From Thermomicrobiales bacterium (GTDB lineage Bacteria > Chloroflexota > Chloroflexia > Thermomicrobiales > UBA6265): a DNA stretch of 64,000 nucleotides. The notes beneath the pieces are model-generated. The model had not been told where the DNA came from, did no database searches, and saw only the letters and a program-made list of their open reading frames with translations. Positions 8,295 to 16,040 of this stretch are shown in pieces. Numbering within the stretch: the stretch's first letter is position 1; each line of letters starts with the position of its first letter. Where the stretch lies: positions 23,597-87,596 of the forward strand of contig JAUJOZ010000014.1 in assembly GCA_030447415.1 (NCBI GenBank), given 5' to 3'. The translations under genes and the position numbers were made by a program.

Positions 8295-9106
8295 TCGCTC
8301 GGCTCCGCGTCGTCGTAACCGAGGGCGACCGCCACGTCGAGCACGTTGCGGCTGGTCCACCCCAGCCGCTCACCCAGCTCGGCCGCCCGCTCCTCACCCA
8401 GCACGAGGCGGCACGCCTCAGCGGCCGTTGCCCAGCCCTCCAGGCCGTCCTGGTCTTCGAGGGCGACGGCCAGCCGCTGCAGGTACTGGGCGATCCGGCG
8501 CTGCCGGCGGCGCTCGTCTGAGGTGAACAGCCGGCCGACGGCGCCGCCGACCAGTTCGCCCAGGCCCGGGTCGGGAAGGTCGCCGAGGGGGCGCGCCTTG
8601 GGGTTGGTGCCGACGGCGTAGGGGTAGCCGCCCCGGCCGACCCGCGTCTCGGTCTGCTCAATTTGAGCAGCTTGTTCCAGGCGGGCGCGGACGGCGCCCA
8701 CCGTGTTCCCCGCGAGGCCGCAGCGGCGGCCGATCTCGCGGTCGGCCCAGTCCGGGTGCGCCCGGAGCAGGCGCGCGGCTTCCGCTCGCCGGTCGTCAAG
8801 CGTCAGCTCGCGGCCGTGGACCGCGTTGAGGGCGAAGGCCAGCGCGTGCAGGTCGCCGTCCGCCGGGGGATCGAGCACCCGGACCGGGACGGTCGCCAGG
8901 TCGAGGTTCTGGGCGGCGGCGAAGCGGTGCCGCCCATCTACGAGGACGCACCGGTTGCCCTGCCGCACGCCGACGAGTGGCGGCCAACTCGCGGCGACGT
9001 CCTCCAGCGCCCGGACGTAGGCCTCGTCCAGCCCGGCGACGCGGGGCTGGAGGTCCGGGACGACCACGATCCGGTCGAGCGGCAGGTCGTAGATCTCGGT
9101 CGTCAT
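8291..9106 (-). CDS. ParB-like nuclease/partition-domain protein
   Basis: This 271-residue protein has an N-terminal ParB/sulfiredoxin-like domain. IVVVPDLQPR and VLVDGRHRFAAAQNLDLATVPVRV correspond to the family's substrate/nucleotide-binding loop (G-R-H-R). An HTH follows around residues 115-145 (DREIGRRCGLAGNTVGAVRARLEQ). The C-terminal half is unrecognised. A very strong ribosome site (GGAGGTGA) precedes the ATG, and a 19-bp perfect palindrome lies 12 bp upstream of the start. It heads the leftward operon (parB-like, mom-like, gene A, HNH, exonuclease). Such proteins may partition plasmids or act as regulators in phages; a regulatory role fits a single-copy element. Confidence 0.75.
   Translation of the reverse strand: MTTEIYDLPLDRIVVVPDLQPRVAGLDEAYVRALEDVAASWPPLVGVRQGNRCVLVDGRHRFAAAQNLDLATVPVRVLDPPADGDLHALAFALNAVHGRELTLDDRRAEAARLLRAHPDWADREIGRRCGLAGNTVGAVRARLEQAAQIEQTETRVGRGGYPYAVGTNPKARPLGDLPDPGLGELVGGAVGRLFTSDERRRQRRIAQYLQRLAVALEDQDGLEGWATAAEACRLVLGEERAAELGERLGWTSRNVLDVAVALGYDDAEPSE
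8655..8669. promoter_or_regulatory. Palindrome inside parB-like gene
   Basis: The bases tgctcaatttgagca form a perfect palindrome around a central base, extending to 17 bp at 8654-8670. They are nearly identical to the palindrome at 2995-3009. ParB binding sites are often found within or near parB genes, so it is a candidate parS-like site. A chance origin from the codons for Gln-Ile-Glu-Gln cannot be excluded. Confidence 0.4.
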
Positions 9107-9118
9107 GGGTCACCTCCG

Positions 9119-9137
9119 AGCGAAGACCGTCTTCGCT
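9119..9137. promoter_or_regulatory. 19-bp perfect palindrome in divergent promoter region
   Basis: The sequence agcgaagac-c-gtcttcgct has perfect 9-bp arms. It lies between the leftward parB-like gene (start 9106) and the rightward MerR-like/cas1 genes (first start 9213). Its position suggests an operator through which one regulator controls both arms of the element. The MerR-like protein encoded next door is the obvious candidate binder. Confidence 0.5.
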
Positions 9138-9212
9138 GCCGCCAGGGTAGGATCGACCGCGCACCCGTGCCGGACGCTTGACAAATCCCACATGTTGAGG
9201 GAGCCTCGGGGC

Positions 9213-10124
9213 ATGGACGTGCGGGACGAGGCGACCATCACGACCGACGCGCTGCTGGGGCGTCTGGGGCGGCGGGGGCTGCGGGTGACGCGGACGATGC
9301 TCGCCCAGGACGTGCGGGCCGGGTACCTCCCGCCCCCCACGAAAGCGCCGCGGGGGCCGCGGCGGGGCATCGGGCGCCTCTGGGAACCGTGGGCGGTGCG
9401 CCGGGCGATCTACCTCTACCGCCTGCGGCGGCGGGGGGTGCAGGGCGACCTGCTGCGAGTGCTGCTCTTCTTCCACGACGGCCGGGGCTGGGAGGCCGTC
9501 AGGCCGGTCTGTCTGGCCGGGCTGGCCAAGCTCGTCCGCGTCCAGGCGAGCCCGGTCGCGCGGCGCCTGCGCCGGGCCACGCCGACGAACGTGGACCTCT
9601 TCGCCGACGAGTTCGCCGCGGGGGTGTTCACCTCGCCTGCGGTGGCCCGGTTCGTCTGGGGGGTGGGCCTGTTCGGACGGCCACTGGCCGGTGGGTCGCT
9701 GCTCCCCTTCTCCGAGGCGTTCCGGACGACGTTGGACGCCGACACCTCCGACGAGCAGGACTGGGCGGCCGAGCGGCTCGTCGCAGCCTCAGGACTTACG
9801 TGGGACCGGGCGCTGGCGACGGTCGAGGCGACGGACGCGGCCGGGGCCGACGCGGCCCGCCGCGAGTTCCTGGCTTGGGTCCGCTGGTTCCGCGGCCTCT
9901 ACCACGCCTACCTGCAGGGGCACGGCCACCGGGGGCGGTCGAGCAACCCGCTGACGCTGTTCGGCTGCCCCCCGGAGCAGCTCCACGCCCTGTGCCGCTC
10001 GCTGCCGGGGCGGCCCACCCCGGCGCAATTGCTGGCCGTCCTGCTGGTGCCGTTCCTGGTCCTGGAAGGGCTGCGCTGGACCGGTGAGCTGCCGGAGACG
10101 GAGGAGGCGCCCAAACCGCCCTGA
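9213..10124 (+). CDS. MerR-like DNA-binding protein of the element
   Basis: The ATG at 9213 is chosen because GAGGGAG lies 9 bases upstream; an in-frame ATG at 9192 is possible. The 303-residue product begins with a winged-helix/MerR-like segment (TDALLGRLGRRGLRVTRTMLAQDVRAGYLPPPTK, then WEPWAVRRAIYLYRLRRRGV). A mostly helical domain of about 220 residues follows that I do not recognise. It lies 46 bp upstream of cas1 on the same strand and is divergent from the parB-like operon. It is probably a regulator or DNA-binding partner of the Cas1 integrase; only the N-terminal DNA-binding part is supported by sequence. Confidence 0.6.
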   Translation: MDVRDEATITTDALLGRLGRRGLRVTRTMLAQDVRAGYLPPPTKAPRGPRRGIGRLWEPWAVRRAIYLYRLRRRGVQGDLLRVLLFFHDGRGWEAVRPVCLAGLAKLVRVQASPVARRLRRATPTNVDLFADEFAAGVFTSPAVARFVWGVGLFGRPLAGGSLLPFSEAFRTTLDADTSDEQDWAAERLVAASGLTWDRALATVEATDAAGADAARREFLAWVRWFRGLYHAYLQGHGHRGRSSNPLTLFGCPPEQLHALCRSLPGRPTPAQLLAVLLVPFLVLEGLRWTGELPETEEAPKPP

Positions 10125-10170
10125 GCGGTCGGCGGTCGAGGGGCGCGGCACACGAGGAGGGAAGCCCCGC

Positions 10171-11658
10171 GTGCAGGACGTGGGTACCGTGGTCGAGACG
10201 ACCGAACCGGGGACATGCGCGGGCTGCGGGGCCAGCCTCGACGGGCGGCCGCGCTCGCAGCGGTTCTGCTCTCGCCCCTGCTACCAACGGTGGTGGGCCG
10301 CGAACCGGCAGCGCGAGGTGGCCGCCCGCGGCAGCCGGAAGCTGGCCGACCTCCAAGCGGCCGGGCAGGATCCGCGCTCCGTGGGTGAAACTGCCCAACG
10401 TCGCAGCGCCGCCATCGCTGAGAGCAATCGGCGCACCCCGCGGCGCCGCAAGCGGGAAGGGACGTCGCCGGCAGAGTCGCCCAGATCGCCGGTGTTTCAC
10501 CTCCTCCCACCATCGGCTTCATCCGACGCCGAGACGGGGCCGCTCGACGATGACGCCGACGACCTCGCGTGGGCGGAGCGGGGTCGGTACTGGGAGGGCG
10601 AAGCCAAGCGGTCGACCCCACGGCGGCAAGGGCGGGGCAAACAGGTGGTGCCGGCCCCGTTGGTGCTGACCGGCCACGGGGTGCGGCTGCAGCTCCACAA
10701 CGGCGCCTTGGTGGTCCGCGACGGCTCCACCCACCACCCGCAGCCGCGGCGGGAGCGGCGGCTATTCCTCGGTGACCGCGACCTCCCCTCCCGCGTCGTC
10801 GTCCTCGACGGCGACGGCGCACTCTCCCTCGATGTGGTCGCCTGGCTGGGTCGGCAAGGCATTCCACTGGTGCTGCTCGACTGGCAGGGGGAGGTTGCCG
10901 GCGTGCTCGGCGACGGAGCAGCCTCGGACCCGGCGCTACGGTCGGCGCAGCTGGCGGCGCGAACCAATGGCGTCGGGTTGGGGCTGGCGACGCGCCTGAT
11001 CCGCGAGAAGGTGGCCTCCAGTTTGGAGACGCTGCGGACACTGCCGCCGTCGCTGGGAAGGGACGCGGCCCGGCGCAAGCTGGAGGTAGCGCTGACGGAA
11101 TTGGAGCGGTGGCCGCCGGCGACGGTGGAGGGCCTGCGGCTGATCGAGGGGCGGGCGGCGCTGGCCTACTTCGGCTGCTGGCAGGCGCTGCCGATCCGGT
11201 GGAAGGGGACAGGGCGAAAACCCATCCCTCCTGATTGGCACCGCATCGGCCTACGGCATTCGTTGGTGAGCGGCAGCAATCGCCACGCCACCCACCCCAT
11301 GAACGCGATCCTCAACTACGCCTACGCCGTGCTGGAGGGGCAGGTGCGGACCGCGGCGGCCGCGGCTGGGCTCGACCCGACGGTCGGCTACGCGCACGCC
11401 TGCCACCCGGGGCGGGCGGCGCTGGTCTACGACCTGATGGAGCCGCTGCGCCCGCGGGCGGACCGGCTGGTGCTCGACTTCGTCCGCAGGCACACGTTCG
11501 CGCCGAGTGACGTTGTCCTGACGGAGCAGGGCGTCTGCCGGCTCCACCCACAGCTGGCTCGGAGCGTAGCCGGGCTGGCCGTGGGCGACGCAGCCGTGCA
11601 GGAAGTGGTCGCCGCGACCGTGCGGGAACTGGCGGGAGGAGGAGCATGGGAGTGCTGA
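10171..11658 (+). CDS. cas1: Cas1 homologue (casposase-type integrase) with zinc-finger extension
   Basis: The GTG start at 10171 follows GAGGAGGG by about 9 bases. The 495-residue product has a Cys4 finger (about residues 14-40: CAGC then CSRPC) and a basic/acidic linker. A complete Cas1 fold begins near residue 165. VRLQLHNGALVV and RVVVLDGDGALSLDVVAWLG fit the beta-rich N-domain. The helical domain has the catalytic residues Glu326 (LIEGRAALAYF), His409 (GYAHACHP) and Asp421 (VYDLMEPLRP), plus the HPMNAILNYAYAVLE motif. Cas1 joins DNA ends to a target with staggered strand transfer; in casposons it is the transposase. No cas2 or CRISPR array lies nearby, which supports this role. The zinc-finger extension is unusual and may recognise the inverted repeats. 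Confidence 0.9.
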   Translation: MQDVGTVVETTEPGTCAGCGASLDGRPRSQRFCSRPCYQRWWAANRQREVAARGSRKLADLQAAGQDPRSVGETAQRRSAAIAESNRRTPRRRKREGTSPAESPRSPVFHLLPPSASSDAETGPLDDDADDLAWAERGRYWEGEAKRSTPRRQGRGKQVVPAPLVLTGHGVRLQLHNGALVVRDGSTHHPQPRRERRLFLGDRDLPSRVVVLDGDGALSLDVVAWLGRQGIPLVLLDWQGEVAGVLGDGAASDPALRSAQLAARTNGVGLGLATRLIREKVASSLETLRTLPPSLGRDAARRKLEVALTELERWPPATVEGLRLIEGRAALAYFGCWQALPIRWKGTGRKPIPPDWHRIGLRHSLVSGSNRHATHPMNAILNYAYAVLEGQVRTAAAAAGLDPTVGYAHACHPGRAALVYDLMEPLRPRADRLVLDFVRRHTFAPSDVVLTEQGVCRLHPQLARSVAGLAVGDAAVQEVVAATVRELAGGGAWEC

Positions 11659-11879
11659 GTGCGTCGGTTAGTCGTGTGACGGGAAACGTCACCGAGGTGC
11701 GACGTCGCGTACCCTTCCTGGTGGCCGACCGTGAGCCCTGTTTGCGACCAGTCGGATGATGTTCAATCGGTGGAGGATGCATCGGTGGGCATTGCCATCG
11801 CGACGTATGTGTTCAAGCTTGGTGACGGTACTATATTACCGGATGCTACAAGTTGGAACACGCAGAGGCAGAGCGATCG

Positions 11880-14163
11880 ATGACCGAGCGTGCTGAGGCC
11901 AGCTGCGACGACCGGGAGGCCGATCTCCGGCAACGCCTAAGCCAGGGCGAGCCGCTTCGATTCGATCCGCCCGCAGCAGAAGGCCCTGAACCACCCGAAG
12001 CGCGCGCGGCGGACTATCCCCGCGGCCTGGCTGCGGTCGCTGGTGCAGGACTGCACCGCGACCCTGCCCTGCCCGATCGAGATCGCCCACGCGGTCATCG
12101 ACGGACCGCTCGACCTGCGCCACGTCACGTTCGCCGCGGAATGCTCGATCACCGATTCGGAGTTCGACGGCGACGTCGACCTCGGGTTCGCCTCCTTCAA
12201 CGCCGGGTTACGGATCGACCGATCGGGGTTCCAACGGCGCGCGAACCTCCGCGCCGCCGAGGTATTGGGCGATGTTACCGCGACAAGGGCACGTTGCGCG
12301 GCGGCATCGTCCTCGACGACCTGAAGGTGCGTTGGTCTTGGATGCGTCGGGGGCAACGTTTGGCGACGCCGCCGAGTGTCGCCGGATGGACATCACCAAG
12401 GACGTCCTGTTCGGGTGCGGTCTTCAGGGTAACGCCCACTTCAACAATGGACATTTTCGTGGCGTCACGAAGTTTCGGGACGCGCGGTTCGGGGACAGGC
12501 CGATTTCGACGAAACCCAGATAGACGCGTCCGCCTACTTCAACTCTGAGGCGGGGGAGAGCGTGTTCGAAGGGCCGTAAGCTTCAACGTGCCCGATTTGG
12601 AGCCGGAGCTAGCTTTCGGGGGCGCAGTTCAAGGGGGATGCCAGCTTCCAGCGGGTGGCGATCGCTGGACCGGCCTTCTTCGAGCCGGACGACCGGGACA
12701 ACCCAGTCGTCTTCGAGCAGGGCGCGGATTTCTTCGCCGCCAGGATTGGGGGTCGAGGTCGCTTCTTTGGGGCGCAGTTCAAGGGGCCGGCCCACTTCGC
12801 GTCCGTCCAGATCGACAAGGACGCCTTCTTCTGTGCCGACGCCCAGGGCAACCGGACCACCTTCGAGGGCGAGGCCGACTTCGCGGCCGCCCACGTCGGG
12901 GGCAGCGCCGAGTTCGGCGGGGCGCAGTTCAAGGGGCCGGCCCACTTCGCCGACGCCCGGATCGACCGGGACGCCTTCTTCGCCGCCGACGCCCAGGGCC
13001 ACCCGGTCGCCTTCGAGGACCTGGCGAACTTCGTCGACGCCCGCGTCGGGGCCAACGCCGTCCTCCGCGGGGCGCAGTTCCAGGGGCCGGCGGTCTTCGC
13101 CAACGCGCAGATCGATCGGGACGCCAACTTCCGCGCCGACGACCGGGGCAACCACGTCGATTTCGCTCAATTTGCGTCGTTCGAGGGCACCCGCTTCCAG
13201 GGGCACACGGACTTCGCCCACGCGCGCTTCGCCACGGATGTTCGGTTCGGGAGCGCCCGGTTCGGCATGGATGCGAGGTTCGACGACGTCGCCTTCGGTG
13301 GAGCCGCAGACTTCGCGGCGGCGGTGGCACTCCAGGACGTGCACTTCCCGGCAGCGGTGTTTCGCCGTGGCGCGACGTTTCGCGAGGCCAAAGTCCGCGT
13401 CGCCCATTTCTGCGAAGACGTCGTGGGGCCGCCCCGGTGGCCCTGGTCGACGCTCCGCGAAGCCGCCCGACCGGTCGTCGGCGCCGCGCAACGGTTGAGG
13501 CGCAGGCCGCGCCAGGCCGCCCCGGAACCGCAGTTTGGCGGCGACGTCGACCTGCGCGGCTTCTCCTACGAGCGGATCTACGTGGACTGGGACGCGTTCC
13601 TCGGCAAACTGGCCCCGTACGACCGCCAGCCGTACACCGAGATGGAGGCGGCCTTCCGCCGGATGGGCGACGACCGGGGCGCCAACGACGTCTACTACGA
13701 GCGGCGGCTACGGGAGTCCCGGATCCGGCGGAGGTGGCGGCACCGCAGCGAATGGCCGCGCCTGCTGCTGGTCGACCTGCCCCACCGGGGCCTGGCCGGT
13801 TACGGGGTGCGGGCGCTCCGGTTCCTGGCGGTGGTGGCCGCCGTGCTCGTGATCGGCACGTTCGTCTTCGGGCAGGTCGACGCGGTGGCGTACCGCAGCG
13901 AGGCGGATCGCCAAGCGTCCGGCGGGCGGCCCGTTGACTTGGACGGCGCCCACGCCTTCTTGGTCAGCCTCGACCAGTTGCTCCCCTCCCCGGTCGACGT
14001 CCCCGGCGGGCGGCGCTGGGAGCCGAGCAGCCACGAATGGTGGGAGGTGCGCGGCGTCTCGCTCTCCTACGCCGACTACGCCTCCGTCCCGAACCTCGTC
14101 GGGTGGGTGCTCGTGCCCGTCGGCATCGCCATCCTCGCCGGCGCGCTGCGCCGGCAGACCTAG
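11880..14163 (+). CDS. Large pentapeptide-repeat membrane protein, frameshifted
   Basis: It starts at the ATG at 11880 (MTERAEASCDDREADLRQRL). Homologous segments run to 14163 but change frame several times before 12655 (near 12015, 12280, 12330, 12500 and 12590). After that the frame stays open. The middle is a pentapeptide-type beta-helix with Phe at the repeat positions. A 50-residue super-repeat (GAQFKGPAHF... to the next GAQFKGPAHF) occurs about three times between 12770 and 13180. The C-terminal quarter has a helical DYDRQPYTEMEAAFRRMGDD-like region, a membrane segment (LRFLAVVAAVLVIGTFVFG) and another at the very end. The reconstructed length is about 760 residues. It is cargo near the right inverted repeat; the function is unknown. 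Confidence 0.65.
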
Positions 14164-14332
14164 CCGCGAGCCGTGTTCCCGGCCGGGGAAGCACTGGGGA
14201 GCGCTTCCCGAGGCCCCCTAGGCCACCGACCGCCGTCGGTCGGGCTACCACGGACAATCGTGCGCCGGTGGGACGGGTGCGCGCCGCGCCGAGCCGTAAT
14301 CGGTGCGTGGCTGACCTGGCGGCGACCGCGGA

Positions 14333-14356
14333 CGTTCCCAACATCGAGGCACGCAC
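14333..14356 (-). repeat. Partial subterminal repeat
   Basis: On the minus strand this reads gcctcgatgttgggaacgtc. It matches the inner half of the right terminal inverted repeat (tgcctcgattctgggaacatc), while the outer tatagtgtca half is absent. It is the innermost of three related copies on the right end of the element. Confidence 0.5.
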
Positions 14357-14447
14357 GGGTGGGACCGGCGGGGCGCCATCGGCAGGGCAACGCGGCCTAT
14401 CGGGGCTGAGCCTCGCCGAACGCGTGGCCGACCGCCCGGGTCGCCGG

Positions 14448-14490
14448 GTGTTCCCGCGAACGAGGCAATCGTGGATTTGACACTATCCCG
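14448..14490 (-). repeat. Subterminal copy of the terminal repeat
   Basis: The minus strand reads gatagtgtca, a variable stretch, tgcctcgt, then gggaacac. About 29 of 40 bases match the right terminal repeat 143 bp away, in the same orientation. Repeated end motifs of this type are often binding sites for the element's integrase or repressor. Confidence 0.6.
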
Positions 14491-14590
14491 CAGCGATCCC
14501 ACCCAGCGCAGCCCCGACTCCGCTGACGGGCAATTTTCCGCCGGCCACCATCGGCGACCAGCGGGCGACACCGGCCAGCCTGAGCGGCGG

Positions 14591-14633
14591 ATGTTCCCAG
14601 AATCGAGGCAATCTCCAACTTGACACTATACCC
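14591..14633 (-). repeat. Right terminal inverted repeat
   Basis: Its reverse complement (gggtatagtgtcaagttggagattgcctcg in two blocks) matches the left repeat at 37 of 43 positions. The outer end carries TTGACA directed outward. It marks the right boundary of the 13.3 kb element. Confidence 0.8.
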
Positions 14634-14649
14634 CTCAGACCGGCGGGGG
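14634..14649. repeat. Right target-site duplication
   Basis: The 16 bases ctcagaccggcggggg directly abut the right inverted repeat. They repeat the left flank at 1272-1287 with one mismatch. Joining the flanks at this sequence would restore one intergenic region between the CAP-protein gene and murI. Nothing further was recognised between here and murI except a 7-bp hairpin at about 14727-14747. Confidence 0.75.
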
Positions 14650-14842
14650 AAGGACCCACCTGCGGCGACCGCTAATAATCTACCCCGGAGCCACGCAACC
14701 GGCATGCCATGAGGCCACTTGTTAGTCCAGAGGTGGGTTCTGGACCGAGTAGCTTGAACATCAGAAGCCCCCCTGTCCGCATCCTTGCCAACACACCGCA
14801 GCGTCCCGGCAGCAAGGAAGGAAATCGTGACTCCCGGCGCGG

Positions 14843-15676
14843 TTGCGGCCCGAGGGCAGCGGCACTACCATCGAACTCGTGAACGGACGATCCGCCCCTC
14901 TCGGCGTCTTCGACTCTGGGCTCGGTGGCCTGAGCGTGCTGCGGGAGCTGCGGGCGCTCCTGCCCGCTGAGGACTTGCTCTACTTCGCCGATAGCGCCCA
15001 CTGTCCGTACGGCGAGCGCTCCCCCGACTACATCCTCGACCGCTGCACGTCGATTATGGACGAGTTGCTCGCTCGGGGAGCCAAGGCCGTGGTGGTCGCC
15101 TGCAACACGGCGACATCGGTGGCGCTCGCCGACCTCCGCGCCCGCTACGGTGTCCCGATCGTCGGCATGGTGCCCGCCGTCAAGCCCGCGGCGGCGGCGA
15201 CGCGCTCCGGTCGCATCGGCGTTCTGGCGACCCCTCGCACCGTTACCGGCGAGGCGCTCGCGGCGCTGATCCGGGAGCATGCACGCGGCGCCGAGGTCTA
15301 TGCCGTACCGGCGCCGGGCCTGGTCGACCTGGTGGAGGCGGGGCACCTCGCCGGGCCGCCGGTGGAAGCGGCCCTCCGCCCGCTCCTCGCACCGCTCCTG
15401 GCGAAAGGGGTCGACACGATCGTCCTGGGATGCACCCACTACCCTTTTCTACGGGGCGCGATCTGTGGCCTTGCAGGTTCGGATCTGGCCGTGATCGATA
15501 GCGGCGAGGCGGTAGCCCGCCGCACAAAGGACGTGCTCGACGCGCACGCCCTGCGTGCCCGGTCCTCGGGACCCGGTGCGCTAGCGATGTTCACGAGCGG
15601 TGGGCCCGAGCACGTGAGCGGCGTCGCGTCCCATCTCCTCGGCGAGCGGGTCGTGGCGTTGCATCTCCCGGTCTAA
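14843..15676 (+). CDS. murI: Glutamate racemase
   Basis: This cytoplasmic enzyme interconverts L- and D-glutamate for peptidoglycan. The 277-residue frame has the family hallmarks: GVFDSGLGGLSVL near residue 20, the first catalytic cysteine in VVACNTATSVAL, and the second in IVLGCTHYPFL. An Asp-Ser-Gly and a Ser-Ala-His-Cys-Pro-Tyr-Gly segment line the substrate pocket. The ATG at 14843 is given, but a GTG at 14879 fits the usual family length better. Before the element inserted, murI would have been divergent from the CAP-protein gene. The frame is intact. Confidence 0.92.
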   Translation: MRPEGSGTTIELVNGRSAPLGVFDSGLGGLSVLRELRALLPAEDLLYFADSAHCPYGERSPDYILDRCTSIMDELLARGAKAVVVACNTATSVALADLRARYGVPIVGMVPAVKPAAAATRSGRIGVLATPRTVTGEALAALIREHARGAEVYAVPAPGLVDLVEAGHLAGPPVEAALRPLLAPLLAKGVDTIVLGCTHYPFLRGAICGLAGSDLAVIDSGEAVARRTKDVLDAHALRARSSGPGALAMFTSGGPEHVSGVASHLLGERVVALHLPV

Positions 15677-15875
15677 CGGCACGGGGCGTCGCGGCCTCCG
15701 GATCGACAATTCAAGAACATCTCCCGAACTATCCCGGCCGCGGTTCATCCCCGGCGGACCGACACGCGGCCCCGCGACGGGGTGCGCGAGGCATGCGGAG
15801 TTCGCATTCATCGTCTGATCTCAGCGGCTTCACGTGGAGGACTCGGCACGGCTGCCGGGCCAGCGAGTTGTCAGC

Positions 15876-15905
15876 TTGACAGGGCCGTCAGACCGCTGCC
15901 AAAAT
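15876..15905 (+). promoter_or_regulatory. Possible hemC promoter
   Basis: TTGACA at 15876-15881 is followed after 18 bases by CAAAAT at 15900-15905, about 135 bases before the hemC ATG. The rest of the 15677-16040 gap holds nothing recognisable. The spacer contains gtcagaccg, similar to the element's target sequence, but this looks coincidental. Confidence 0.35.
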
Positions 15906-16040
15906 CGAGGCGGTGCCCATGTTTAGCCACATTTGCAAGATTTACCTAAGTCCGGAGCTGGTGAGACCGGTGCAGTCGACTGCGGAAGCCGTCGGACGAG
16001 GTCTAGCCCGAGTGGCGCGGCGCGCTCGTCGGGATGCGGC

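Larger units (their letters stand above)
1288..14633. mobile_element. Casposon-like integrated element (Cas1-encoding)
   Basis: This 13,346-bp segment has 43-bp terminal inverted repeats and a 16-bp flanking direct repeat. It sits between a CAP-protein gene and murI. Inside are a Cas1 homologue, two copies of an exonuclease gene of the family-B polymerase type, two HNH endonuclease genes, HTH proteins, ParB-like and Mom-like proteins, a membrane protein and a pentapeptide-repeat protein. Known casposons combine Cas1 (the integrase), PolB, HNH and HTH genes between inverted repeats and make target duplications of about 15 bp. Here the polymerase domain itself is missing, so the element may be decayed, or the assembly may be incomplete in the tandem repeat. 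No cas2, effector genes or CRISPR array are present. Confidence 0.8.

Noticed and set aside
9100-14700. CRISPR array near cas1
   Set aside because: I looked for regularly spaced repeats around cas1 and found only the three end-type repeats at 14.3-14.6 kb, which lack equal spacing and match the element's termini.
15865-15920. A further copy of the element end near hemC
   Set aside because: TTGACA, tcagaccg and aaaatcgaggc occur close together, but order and spacing differ from the terminal repeats; a promoter explains it better.
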